From Dromaius novaehollandiae (Eukaryota; Chordata; Aves; Casuariiformes; Dromaiidae), in the NCBI RefSeq assembly GCF_036370855.1, contig NC_088102.1:19945001-20009000 (forward strand): a DNA stretch of 64,000 nt. The letters are read 5' to 3'. The notes beneath the pieces were generated by a model that made no database searches, was not told where the DNA came from, and saw only the letters and a program-made list of their open reading frames with translations. Shown here one piece after another: positions 38,681 to 59,093 of the stretch (its first letter is position 1; every line of letters starts with the position of its first letter). The translations under genes were made by a program, and so were the position numbers.

Positions 38681-40520
38681 GCACCAAGTGTACCCAGCCC
38701 ACACTTTCACATTTGGAAAAAGCCAAACAAAGCCACACGCACACACTCACAAAAAAAAGAAGTCCTCGATGACATTTTATTTCTCTAGATACTCACTATG
38801 CAGAAGGGAACAGAGCTAAAATCCTGTACAGAGGATACATTTACTCAAGGTTGATGTGGTACTGAAGTCAGTTAATAATTAGATACCTCCAGGCAGATTC
38901 AGTTACAGGGCATACTAACACTGCACACTGCCAGACAATTTCTAATCAAGCCAAGAACCTCTTGCAGGAATGAGGTCTCTTTGCTACCAAGCACAGAGCA
39001 CACTGAATAAGCTAAAAGCAGCTGTTCTTAAATGAACTACCCTACCAACCATGAGTGAATGACAGATAGATGGTAAGAAGCATTTACCTACTAGACAAGA
39101 TTTCTCTGCACACTCAGGCAGAAGTAGTAATTAGTTCAGAGCAGCAACCATTGCTCCTACCTTGCCTGTCTCTCAAGTACATTCTCTTTAAAAGCTGGTC
39201 TACAGAATCAATACAGCAATTCTCAAATGCTACCAAAGTAGCAGTTTGTGGCTGCCACGCAGATTTTTCTTTCAAAAAGTAGTCAGGCATTCCCATCATA
39301 GCAGCAAGTTTGTTATGACAGCAGATGCAGCCATAGCAAAAGCCTGTACAAGAACAAGAGATCTACACAATTGCCTAGATTCAACCCATCTAACTTTTAG
39401 GCACTTGGTTAAGGTGTCTGGGTACCTAGTCACCCAGAACTCCCCCTGGTCACTAATGGTAGACAGTCCGAATTGCCTTCTGGAGGTGTCTTTTTACTGG
39501 CTGCACATCAAGCAATGAGGTTCTCAACACAGGCACCTCAGTTAGACAGGATGAATGGAGACTTGCATCTCTTCCAAGAGATAGTTTCAATACTCTCCAA
39601 CACCAAAGGCATAGCAATTAAGGTTTGCAACTCCAGTTATGTTTGGAAACAAACTTACAATCAAGTAATTAAGCTGTAGTCCCTCCCTCCCAAGCATAAA
39701 AGCCTTCCAAATGGAGGCTCTGCTATTTTAAAAATAAAAAAAATAGAGGAAAAAGGAAAAAAAAAAAGCATTCTTATTTCTTAAACAATGAGCAGTCATA
39801 GCTGCTTTGCCACTCATTCACGGGGAAGCTGAAGGATTGATCAGAGAACACTTTACTCAAAGACCTGGAATGACTAAGCACTGCTAGTGCATGCAAAGCA
39901 GAAGTAACAAGATGGTTCTTAAATTAACCCTAGTCCTCTTCTCCACCCCACAAAATTCATGCAAATGTTTGATAAGTTAGTCAAGAACAAAAGCCCAAGA
40001 TTCCAAAAAGGCTTAATTTTACATATTGCAAAAGAAATGTCCCGTTGTTTTCTTTCTGTGGGTAGAGAAATGCATTTTTGGCATGGTTGAGAATCACACA
40101 GATCTACAAAGTCCATGCTGTTTAAATTCTCCAACTGGTTTCTATAACCTGTCAAAAAAGCCAAAAACAACCTATACATGTTTCCCCAGTATTAACATGC
40201 ATGCTGAGAGCTCTCCACTTTAGTGAAATGAGGTGTTACTTCTATGCTGATAGTTGACAAGTCAGCATTACACGACTTTGAGACCAACTAAATTAACATT
40301 GTCGTAATATGAAAGGCAAGCACAAGTTCATTTATTTATAGCAAAGGTCTTGGGTTACAGGAGGTCAGTTCTTGCCATCTTGAAAAGATAGGGGATAACT
40401 TATTGCATACATGTGCATTATAATTTAGCAGCAAGTCATTCATAGGAACACTTCCCTCTACTGCTTTTTTGGTTTATTATCTCAATTATATATATATTTC
40501 AGCTTTACAAAGCATTTAAC
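38681..40520. other. Noncoding flank beyond the CALM2 3' end
   Basis: No exon is recognised. The region is AT-rich with short A runs near 39,740-39,770. Open frames at 39,070-39,520 lack features. A still longer CALM2 3' UTR cannot be excluded, but nothing requires it. Confidence 0.5.
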
Positions 40521-40542
40521 ACCACCTTTAAGTTAATGGTCT

Positions 40543-40548
40543 TTTATT
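40543..40548 (-). terminator. Distal polyadenylation signal AATAAA of CALM2
   Basis: AATAAA is read on the minus strand. About 20 nt further in the transcript direction comes GGTGGTGTT, a GU-rich downstream element. Cleavage is therefore expected near 40,525. The position is inferred from motifs alone. Confidence 0.65.
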
Positions 40549-41170
40549 GGAAAAAAAGACTAGCATTTACAACTTGGAATGGACATAAATTGTAATATCT
40601 TGAACAGCGATGTTGATAGTTGTGCTGAAGTCCACAGGCTACTCCGCCAGCTCCAAGTCATGGTACAGAAGGTTTTAAAAATATGAGAGTCCAAAGATGC
40701 TCCCTTGGTGAAGGTTTCTTTTAAAAATTTTGTGAACGGTAACAGCCCGACACCCGTTTCACTATAGTGCAATGCAGACAATGTTAAACCAATATTATAA
40801 CACAGACATGCCATCCATAGTTAAGATCATCATATTTTTGGAGCACACTGCTACGTACAGGAGAACCATTCGACCTTTAGGGCATTTTCTCTAAGTTTTG
40901 AATCCTTCAACCACTTTTGCTGCATACCATCCTGAGGTATAAACCAATTTTGAAGTAAACCAGCTATGACAATTTATACTACAAATTGAACTAAAATCCA
41001 CCGTTGAACAAAAGAGTGGATTTTTAGGTTGTTTTTCCTTTTAATACAAATGTCTGACTGTGCTCAATTGTCAAGCTGCATGCATGAAAAACTGGCCAGC
41101 CCAAACAGTGTAATAGTCATTAGCAAATGGAACTTTTGAGTTCACTAAGTGCTTCCTTTTTTTTTTTTTT

Positions 41171-41176
41171 TTTATT
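41171..41176 (-). terminator. Possible proximal polyadenylation signal AATAAA of CALM2
   Basis: AATAAA on the minus strand lies about 220 nt after the stop codon, close to an AATATAAATAA stretch. It could produce a short 3' UTR isoform. The genomic A17 directly after it could also give false oligo-dT priming, so cDNA ends here need care. Confidence 0.45.
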
Positions 41177-41397
41177 TTCAAGGTAGTACAATTATTTATA
41201 TTGTAAAACTGATGTTTAACTTGATCTTTTGGGGACAGGACCACCAACCATTACATGCAGTTTGTGGACAGAAGGTATTTTGACATTCAGTTTTGCTATA
41301 CAGAAACAGAATGAATAAATGAACATTTTTTTGCAAGAGGTAAGTAAAAGATTCAATTTGATTCTTCTAGAGGAAAAAAGGTGTAAAGGAGGTCTCT

Positions 41398-49616
<8,219 letters not shown>

Positions 49617-49712
49617 GGCGCGGCGGCGGCGGGCCCGGCGGCGGCGGCACGAACTGCGCGACCACGAGCGGCGGCGGTGCTGCCTGCTGACGGCGCGGCT
49701 CCCTCAAGTGCT
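49617..49712 (-). other. CALM2: CALM2 5' UTR (start site inferred)
   Basis: Roughly 95 nt of GC-rich leader, with CGG-type triplets, lie between the ATG and the start site predicted from the TATA box. No upstream ATG is visible in this stretch on the minus strand. The 5' boundary is estimated as about 28 nt downstream of the TATA box. Confidence 0.6.
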
Positions 49713-49737
49713 GGGGCTGTGAGCCTGCGCCGCCGCG

Positions 49738-49747
49738 CTATATATGG
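49738..49747 (-). promoter_or_regulatory. CALM2 TATA box (CArG-like)
   Basis: The minus strand reads CCATATATAG: a TATA box about 28 bp upstream of the inferred start and about 125 bp upstream of the ATG. It also matches the SRF site CC(A/T)6GG except for one base. A TATA box embedded in a CpG island suits a gene with broad, high and inducible expression. Factor binding is inference. Confidence 0.7.
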
Positions 49748-49956
49748 CGCGCTGTATCCCTCCGCCGGCGCGGGCCTTCTTCCCTCCTCCCCGGCGCGCT
49801 ATGGGCGAGGGTGACTGCGGCGGCGGCCCTGCCCCCTCCGCGGCGGCCCCTCCCCCTCCGCCGCAGCCGCTCGCCCCCAGAGGCGCGGCCGCCCCAGCCC
49901 CGCGCGCCCCGCGGCCGCGCTCCTCTCCCCGTGCCCTGTCTCCTCTCCCGCTCGCC

Positions 49957-49970
49957 CGGAGGTAAGAGCC
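49957..49970 (+). promoter_or_regulatory. Strong plus-strand splice donor near the CALM2 promoter
   Basis: The plus strand reads CCGGAG followed by GTAAGAG, with the GT at 49962. This is a near-perfect 5' splice site pointing away from CALM2, about 250 bp upstream of its inferred start. It could end the first exon of a divergent noncoding transcript. I found no partner exon, so this is only a candidate. Confidence 0.3.
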
Positions 49971-50399
49971 CCGCACGGACGGGCGGGCGCCGAGGGGCGA
50001 AGCCGCCCTGCCCTGCCCTTCCCTCCCCGAGGGAGAGGCCCCGCTCGAGGGGCGGCGCCGCCGCGGGGGGCCGCGACGCCACCGCCCGGGCAGCGGCCGT
50101 TTTCCGCCGAGCGGCCGGTGCCGGCGGGGCCTCGCCGTCACCCGCGGGGGCCGCGCCAGGGTCCCCGCCCGCCGGGACCTGCGGGCAAGTCGCGCCGCGC
50201 TTGGCTTTCCCCCCCCGGCGGCATCGCTGCTGCGGCCCGCGGGGCCCGGCGCTCGCCTCGGGGGCCGGTGGCGCGGCGGGGCGTGCGCCCGCAGAGCGTG
50301 TCCTGCGGGGAGAGCTGGGCGGAAAGGGGAAGTGCCAAAGAGAGTGCAGAACGGGCGCGAGCAGAGCCGTCTTTGTAATCCTAGAGCTTTTGTCATGCA

Positions 50400-53300
50400 C
50401 GAAATCTAGATCACAGTAACACTCAATCTAGAATCAGATGGTCTGCGACTGACGTGTAACTCTGGTCCCTGCGCAGCAGAAGTGCTGTAGCCCACAGGTG
50501 AGAGGCAGCAAAGCCGTGTCCTGATGCCAAACACTCTTTCATTACTCCTGTATCTGCCGTGGGATGTGGCTTTTTTCCCCCCTGTCTGATAACATTCCAG
50601 GTAAATATCGTAGCGTTCACATCATACCTTCTTTACTAGGTACAGAAGCTTACAAGCAAACGCGGGCCTACACTGGAATCAAGCATTTTGGTTCCATTCA
50701 TTGCAGGTACCCTTCCATTTTGAGTTTTCTTACAGTTCAAGGTATTTTTAGATAAGGTTTTAGTTTGGGCCTACCTCTGGTTTGGAAGGCTAGCAGTATT
50801 TTCAATATGGTCATAATTCTGATGGTCTGCTTTAAATATAGCACTAAATGTTTTAAAATACATTTTTCTGTTTTTCTGTTATGTTTGAAAAATCTTGTTT
50901 ACTTTCAGTGTTTTAAATAAAAACAGAATCAGTTAGGTTCTTTGTATTTGACAATTTATGTAGGCCCTACCAATGAAATTACAATTTATTTGCTTGCTTC
51001 TCTGGAACAGAGTGATAGGTTGGCAAACTCAACTATTACATATTTGCAATCTAGAAAGATTTCTCACAGCAAACAAAATAGCATATATAATATGCCATAG
51101 TTTGGTCCCAAAACCATGATGGGATTTATGTAAGGAGCAGTGTATGAAATGGTGTCAGAAATCCTATTTGCAACTAGCTAGTCTGCGAATCATAGCTGGT
51201 TTTAACTTCCTTTTTAGATGTAGAATGCTTAGCTTCCTATTTTTAATACAAATTTTTTCTAACTGCTAAGCAGTGAGGTTGGATTTTTTGCTAAGGAAGA
51301 ACATGTAAATTGATCTTTTGTTTTCAAACCAGACCAACAATTTTAAGCTGTCATTTTCCTAGCTTAATTTCTTTCCAGAAAACATGGCACACTGTTTGAT
51401 TGATGTGGGCTGCAAGAGCTTTTGCTTGGATAAGTGAATCTTGGAACTCCCTGAGTCTCATAGGATGTTTGAAGAAGAATGTTAATGTACAGATCATTCA
51501 CCTCATCTGTTCTGATTTTACACAGGTGAAGATCTCATTATTGAAACAAGAATTCTGTACAAATATTGGGCTAAGAAATTTATGCAATTATCTCTCAAAG
51601 ATAAATAGCAAATGCAGTCCTGTGGTCTTTGGCCAAAATGTTTGTAATGTGGAAGGCTGAAGTTGTCAGCAGAATAATCTCACCAACATTTAAATCAGAC
51701 TGTTTAGAATGTGGGTGCCTTATTTGAATCTCTTTAGAGTTACTAAGTGCATGTAATATGTTCTTTCATTGATACAGAGCCTTCACTCTTGTTAAAAAGG
51801 GCAGGGATTAGATTTATCTGTTGAGGAGAGACTATGAGACATGTAGTTAAACTTTATATAGATACTCTCACGAAATACCAACATTACCCTGCTTGTGCAT
51901 AGGTGAAGAAATTTGGAAATGTGAAGTAAAATATAAACAGCCAGTCAGTGACATACAATGAATGCTGCCAAAGATTAACTGGACTTTTGACTAGAGGGAC
52001 TGCTATATATTTATTCCATTTCTTTTTCTTGTTTTTCACTTTTCTCTTTTGGTGTCTACTCCTAGTAACTGTTGATGATTTATATTAATTTATACTAAAG
52101 ATGGAATTTTTAAATAAAGTTACTGTTTGTGTAGTGTGGAATATAGGTATCTTGCTTTATTTAAGAACAATTTCAGTATGATTAATTAAGATGCCACAGT
52201 TAGGTTCTGCAGTAGTTTCTGTTAAATTGCATCATTCTGTATTTGAAAATATTTCAAAGCTACTGCTCCAAAATAACATTCTGACTAAGGGGAATTTTTT
52301 TTCCTAATGTGACATATGGTAATGATAAATGTAAACAAAACAGAATACTGATGTTTTGTTGATTATTTAATGTAGAAAAACTCATCTAAACTCTGGCATC
52401 TGCCTGCTCCTTGTAAATCTGCTTTCACTCAATTGTATAGCTAGATTTTGATCAGTATTCTTTGTTCTCTTAAAATTTACATTCAGTTGTGGGCAGGCAA
52501 GAAATGGCCCTGTCATCTCAATGACATACAATGTCAGATGATTTGCCAGGATCTTCTACAGTCTCATTCAAAATCTCCTGGATCTCAGTGGGAGCTGGAC
52601 TGGGCCATGGAATTACTCAGTATTTGTGCCTAAACCCACAGAATTTAGCCATCCCATTGCTACTGAGTTTTTGCTATGATCAGAGGGCTATGCAGTAGCC
52701 ATTAAGATGAATGAAGTATTTCTGACTGGATGAGATTTACTGTTTTAAATTGTTTTACTCTGTATCACTAAACATGTTTCTGTTCACTGTGTTTAATTGG
52801 TAATATTAGCAAAAGATTATTTTATAAATCTATTAGTTCTAGTAAAAGACTTATGACCATTCTACCTAGTATTATACTTCAAAATTTGCCTTGGTATAAT
52901 ACTAAGGTTACAGTGTTGCAGTGTTCCTGCAGGGATATATATGTCTGTTCTTTGGGAATGGCCTAAGATATGAGAAGGAATTCTGTCAGGAACTCAGAAA
53001 AATAGTGAACCTTATCACTTATATGCAAGGTGTGTTTCTCCAGCCTCAGCTTTGTTAACATAAGCACTGAAGAACATGGGTTCACACGTACAATTTGTTT
53101 TCTCATATTATATATACATAACTAAAAAGAATCAAAATCAAAACACTTCAGTTCACAGACATCTGCCCTTGGAGAAGGGATGTGAGAACAGTCAGACAAA
53201 AGTTTGTCCAATCACTCAGTGCACAGCCAGGAAGCCGATATGGCGATAAGCATAGATAATCAGTATATAATGAGGTAGAAGTTTAAGAAATCAAAATCAA

Positions 53301-56300
53301 ATATATAAGTACGTGCAACATTGGTGCAACTGGGCCAAATTCAGAATTAGTTTTAATAAGTTCACCAATTATATGTTTCACCTACTCAAACTGGGGCTGA
53401 ATTTGTTGTACTCCTTTCCAAGTCAAGTAGAATTCTGTTGGTACATCAGAAAACAGTTGGTTACCCTCTCTATAAAATTTTGTTCATATATCCAATGTTT
53501 CTTTGGGGGACTGTTTCCCACAAAATTAATATTTCTAAATGCCATTGGCAGCTGTGAATATCTCAGCCAGTATCTTTATAAAAATATTCTGTGAGCTTCA
53601 CTAAGATTGCAAATAAGTGGGTGGAACTCCATTGAAATAAAAAACTAGAATAGAACTGAATTTGACCACATGTATACCAGATCTGGAAATGAAAATCACT
53701 TTAATCTCAACTTCTACATTTCCAGACCTAGTAGCTCTTTTAAACTGGAGTCATGTTCCTGTAGATTACTGTTTCTTTTTCTGAGAAAACAAAGAAACTC
53801 CCCAATCCTTTATATGCTCACAATTTCTTTATATTTGCCTCCTTCCCACTGGAATGCATCAAAATCACATAGAAATATGGATCTCCACTAAGCATTAAGA
53901 GTTAAAAGGGCCTTCTGCGTAACTAAGTAACAGTAGTTGTTACTTATGTTGACTGTCCATTGTCTTGTGAAGTTTTAGATGGTGATACAAAACTGATTTA
54001 TCAGTTGTTTAGAACTGAATTATTCACACATTGTAATTAATTAGTGAATGTTTTTCTATGTAGCTATGTAAATTGGCATCCCTGAGGCCTAATAATTTTA
54101 AAAGTTTCATCCTCTAAACTTGGGGCAGTTTGAGCTAGGAACCTTAAAGATCCTATCTTAAAAAGATTTAGGCAGATGGGAATTAAAGAGCTGCTCCCGT
54201 GCATAAACTCAGTCATTGCAAATGAAACATCAAATAATTTTTTTAAATCAAAGTACTTTTCTCTACTTTTTTACATTTGAAATGTAAAAGAAATGAACAG
54301 AGAACAAAACTTTTTTACTCAGTCTTAAAAAACAGTCTTCCTTCATAGCCCTATGAAAAATTCTCTAGGAATATTTGAGAATGTGAGAACAGGATTTTCC
54401 TTCTCAGTTTTTATAACTGCTAATTCCATAAAAAGGCAAACATTGGATGATTCATGATACAAATAAAAGTTACTCATTCTTTTTCCTATTGTTTATGTTT
54501 TGTTAGTGTTAGTGTTTTATGGATAAAAGCCAAATAGTATTCACTGTATTTCAAGAATCAAATGCAGAAGAGTATGTATTTCATATTTCTACATAACACT
54601 GTCAAGCATACTAAGTATTTCCTAGATCATGCTTCTTCATTGTTGATTATATTTATATGAACTAGACCCTCTGAAGGTCATTCCAGTTAACACAACTGCC
54701 GAAAAAAAGTGATCTTTTTACGACAACAAATACATTTAAAAATATTCTGTATACAAAGGTATGTATCAGAATGGTCTTTCTACTGATAGGAAAAATTCTG
54801 TTTCTAATTTCAGTAGACACAGAATCCTCAAAATTTTAAATGATACAATATAACAAACAGTAAAACAGTTCTTAGTCCAGCTTATTAAGAATGACTTGAG
54901 TTTGCATTTTGTTTTTCAAGAATATGCTAGAAAGCCAAGTGGGCCGCAGACTAGTTTACTTTATGGTTTCAAATTTCTGTGTTATAACTAATAGATAAAA
55001 GCTGAACAGTTGTTGCTGTTAGCTACAGATTTTGAATCAATGTATAAGTTAAACGGGGATAATGAGTAATGATAAACAAATAATGTTTCAGAATTTAAGT
55101 CCTGAAGGAGGGCTGGAAATTAGTTCATTCTACTCTAGTATCCTTTCTTTCTCACTTCAGTATGTCCTATTTAACATTAAAATAGGGAAAAAAAAGTCAA
55201 AGTTATTCAAGATTGCTTTTTTACATAACGGAAATTATTAAATGAGCCTTTTGTATTGTTTTTACACATTCCCTTTGTCCATGACTAATTTATTTTCATC
55301 TGAATATTCCGGTGGGCCAAACTTTGGAATAAAAGTCTCAGCTGAATTTAATGAGGAATTTTGCTTAAAAATAGACAGGATTATTTCAGCAAGCTATTAG
55401 TACATTTAAATTAGATATATAACTAAATGTTTGCAGAATCAGGCCCTAGTTTTGCACAGCAGTAAGTAAAAATGTTCTGTGAAAATTTGCTTGTTTGGAA
55501 TACCTTGTTGGCAAATCAATATAAATATATATGATGAAATCCACAGATTTTGCAAATCTGCAAAGTCCACAAATACTTCCTCTAACAGACAAGTCTCCCT
55601 TACTTAACCTTATGTAATTCTGTAGTAAATCTAGGTTATACTTTCTTCCTTTTGGTAGGGTGAAAGGGCTGTCATAAAACTTCATGCTACAGTTACAGGA
55701 AAAAAATCAACAACTCCAAATACACGTTTCAAAGGTGATTGTATTTTTAAATCAGAATTGTAATTTCTGGTATAGATTTTCAGCAACTATAAACATGCCG
55801 TGAAGTCAATAAATCCATGTTGATTTGCATCAGTTAAGGATTTATTCTTCCCTTCCTTTCCCTCACATACTTAAAAGAAGGAGTTTCTATCAGTTTGTCA
55901 GATTTCTTGGGATAAGAAGATATGAGACTGAAACTACCTGACTTAATGGGTGTCAAATATTGCAGACCAAGAGACCTCTGGTATTCTAATCTACCATACT
56001 ATGGAGCCAGCCTGAGAAGTATTGTACATACATCCTAAATTACTGATGCTGGAAGCCAGAATCCTTGACAGGTGATACACTTCTTCATTTGTCTAAGACC
56101 GTGAAGAAGCTATGAAATCATCGGACTTCTTTAGACAGCTATTTGCTGTTGTTTGTGCCTACATCAATAATAAATAAACCCACCTGGTAATGAAATGACT
56201 TCTCCAACTGTCCAATCACTGTTCCGGGGGGGGACACACACATCAAGTGTTCCAACAACCTGGAGGAGAAGATGCATTTCTACTATCAGTTCTGAGAAAT

Positions 56301-58380
56301 TGTTGAAATAAATTCCAATCTCCACAGCCTATTGCTGGAGAACCAACAGACTGCCTCTCCCCTGGGAACTTGGCATGGCAGTACGTAGGAAATCCTCTGC
56401 TGAAGACTCATCTTTTTAAAAATCTTTTAGAGAAAAGAATTTTTTAAATGACAGGAACATCTGACGCCTCCAGAATATAGGTTCTGATCTCCCTATTAAG
56501 GATTTTCTTTGATCCTTCCCCTTCCCTTTAATTCAGTTCTTTGTCTAGAACTTGAGGTTCTTACCTTTGGGGGCACAAGCACATGCAAAATCCAGCCTCT
56601 TAAAATGTCTGGCCCTCAGAATATGCATGCATCCCTATCCTAAAACACCTCAGATGATTGTTGAAATTCCAGAAATGGTACCAAAAAGAGAAAAGCTGTC
56701 TTTCTTTGAAAACCTTTGTCTCATGGGGCCTGCTATTCCTCCCAGTGTTTTTGTGAGGGTACAGTTCACAACAGCTGCCTAATTAAATCTCTGTTCTGCC
56801 TGCCTTATTCTGAGACTGACTGTCAGCTTTTGTGAAATGAGAATATGCCTAAAATTCTGGTCCGTCCCAGGCATCTAGCACTTTGTGCACACCTTTCCTG
56901 GCAAGCAGCATTGACTTTCCGCACAGTGTGGCTATTTGTTATTATTTTTGTTGTAGCAGAAGTATGCTAGATGCTAATGAAGTACTTATATTTAGTAAGT
57001 GTACTGTTATGTGCTGGCTGTGAAGCTGTCAGCAGCGTTGTTATAAAGCACACGCCTAACACAAAGGTACATTGCACCGGCAATGGGATTTTTATGCTAT
57101 ACAGAAGGGAAGTACATTTAATGAGTTTATTTTGGTTAGCCTTCAGTTTAGTTTTGGGTCTGCCAATACTGACATCATTTTTCCAAGCAGGGAGCACCAT
57201 CTAAGGCTTCTCTGCATCACTATCCTTGGGGTGGGCCTGTGTGTGGGCTGATGCAGTGCTCAGCACTCCAGATCATTTCACTTTGGCATCCATTCTGCTT
57301 CTGCTGTCTCTATCTCCATATTCTATTTTAGGTGCTTACAGAGCACCAATCTCCTTAACTAAAATATAACTGAAACATAATATAAGCAAAAAAACTAAAA
57401 GACACAAAATAGACTATTTTGTTATTATTATGGGGTTAAGCCACTTAAACAGATACTTTCTTACTCATCCTCCCACTTCTTTGGTTTGCCTCATATTGTT
57501 CTCTCTTCAGAGACATACTGCTGGCCCACAAGCTTCTGCAAAAAAATGGACTCTGTTCTGTGAGCGGTCCATGTATTCATCTAATTTAATTCTTGCAGTC
57601 CAGTCCTGAGGTTCTTACATCAATCCCTCAACCTGCTGCGGGGCCAGGGGAGTCATCTGGGGAGATAACCTCTTTAGATGTGCTTTTTAGGGCCTTGTGC
57701 AGGTTATTCCAGCTGGATGTTGAAGGAAGTGGGATCTCACACTGCTGTAACAGGCCATCAGCCACAACAGGACCACTGATTGCCTTGGGATGAAGACTCA
57801 CCTACATCCGAACCTGTACATAAAATGTTAGTGTATTTACTATTTGGTGTGCATGTATGGGGTGGGGGGCTTTAACCAGACACCCCAAAGGAAGAATACC
57901 TAGGAATAATTGTCAGTGTACTGGGGACTTTGCTACAGGAGATCTAAAAAGATCGGTAAGACAGCAGAGTCTCCTTATCACCCATCCATTGTTAGGATGT
58001 TTCCGTTTTCCTTCGGTGCTTTGTACTCTGCCGGTCGGTACTGGATACTTCCTGTCACTCTCAAAGGAGCTTTAGTTGGCATTCAAATTTAACGGAAGGC
58101 CGTGCACATCTCTCAGGTTTGTCTCTAGCACTGGCTCTGCTGCTTTTCTGAAGGCACTTTAAAATTTGTCTCCATGAGGCTTTGGCTTTGCTTTGCTTTG
58201 GGTGACTCTCCAGGCTTGCCAGTCTCCATGTGGCGACTGCTGCTGATTGCGATTAATATAACCAGCAGCAGGAGCCTGAGCTACAGACAGCACATCGCTT
58301 TGCTCCCCCCGGCCCCGTGACCTAACGTGTGCAGTTATAAGCAAAATGCGTTTTTTGGGGGGGACACAGGAGCTGGAAAA
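50400..58380. other. AT-rich upstream intergenic region, no gene recognised
   Basis: About 8 kb lie between the CALM2 CpG island and the next CpG island. It is AT-rich throughout with many TAAT and ATTT words and no assignable exon. At 56,967-57,204 both strands are open for 77 codons over almost the same bases, without domain similarity. If CALM2 has an alternative upstream first exon it could lie here or at 58.4 kb; I see no proof. Confidence 0.55.
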
Positions 58381-58399
58381 GGATAGAGGGCGAACGGCT

Positions 58400-59060
58400 G
58401 TGTGCAGCAGCCCTTACCGCGGCCGTTGGCCGTTGGGTGCCTGGGGCCGGGGCGGGGCGGCCCGGCCCTGCCTGAGAGGTCGCCATGCGGGGCGCGAGCC
58501 GGCGCCGCGGCACCCGGGACCGTGCCGGACCAGTGGTTCCCACAGCGCCAGGGAGAGCGGCAGTGGCCAAGACGTCGGTGGCCGCTCGGGAACAACGCCC
58601 GGGCAGCCGCAGCTGCCGCGCCGCCGCGCTGCAGACGGCCAGCCGCTCGCCGGTGCGTTAACTGGAGGCAGGGCCTACATCCTCTCGCGGAAGGTTACCC
58701 GCCGCTGGCACGGCGAGACCCGACGGAAGCGGTGCTGAGGCACTGAGGCGGCTTTTTGTCAAGGGCTCTCTGATTGGCTAAGGAGACTCTGCAATGGTTA
58801 GCTGGTAAGAGTCAAGCCCCGGGATTGGCTGCGTTGTAGCTGCAATGCGTCAAGTGGGGATGCTGGAGTGCGTGTGCTGGCGGGCGCCTGAGGGAACGGC
58901 GGCGGGCATGGAGGCGTGGCGGCTGCTCGCCGCCCGTCCCGCAGCCCTCGTCGCCCGCCCTGGCGGTCCTGGCAGCCCCGGCGCTGCGTTTCCCGCCTCT
59001 CACGGTGCTGCTGCTTGCAGCCATAGCGGTTGCTTGGCTCACGTGAACCAGAACTGGCAA
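58400..59060. promoter_or_regulatory. Second CpG island, probable promoter of an unidentified transcript
   Basis: A CpG-dense block has a GC box GGGGCGGGGC (58,449-58,458) and two inverted CCAAT boxes, ATTGG at 58,773-58,777 and 58,824-58,828, 51 bp apart. Candidate splice donors point both ways: GTAAGA on plus at 58,805 and GTAAGG on minus at 58,412-58,417. This is the layout of a housekeeping, possibly bidirectional, promoter with NF-Y sites. The gene it serves is not recognised. It could be a noncoding RNA, an alternative CALM2 start, or the first exon of the next gene. Confidence 0.6.
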
Positions 59061-59093
59061 GAAGAGGCTTTTCGCAGTCAGTTACATCTTTAA
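58845..59093 (+). other. Unassigned 82-codon ORF just inside the second CpG island
   Basis: The frame includes an internal Met at 58,908 giving MEAWRLLAARPAALVARPGG, an Arg/Ala/Leu-rich, acid-poor start resembling a mitochondrial presequence. It then reads through to a stop at 59,093. The frame follows the two CCAAT boxes by 20-80 bp, suitable for a first exon. No family is recognisable and GC-rich DNA favours such frames by chance. Confidence 0.2.

Larger units (their letters stand above)
40525..41397 (-). other. CALM2: CALM2 3' UTR
   Basis: About 870 nt separate the stop codon from the most distal plausible polyadenylation site. The first roughly 210 nt (41190-41397) carry stretches I recall from mammalian CALM2 mRNA: a CTAGAAGAATCAAATTGAAT motif, CTTACCTCTTGCAAAAAAA, GTTCATTTATTCATTCTGTT, CAAAACTGAATGTCAAAATA, GGTGGTCCTGTCCCCAAAAG and a final TTTTACAATATAAATA. 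This is the basis for choosing CALM2 over CALM1 or CALM3. A T17 run at 41157-41173 (A17 in the transcript) interrupts the UTR. The exact 3' end is inferred. Confidence 0.8.

Noticed and set aside
58322-58570. Minus-strand 82-codon frame in the second CpG island as a first coding exon
   Set aside because: A donor at 58,412-58,417 fits, but the protein (MATAALPGAVGTTGPARSRV...) matches no family and no second exon was found. Left as part of the promoter finding only.
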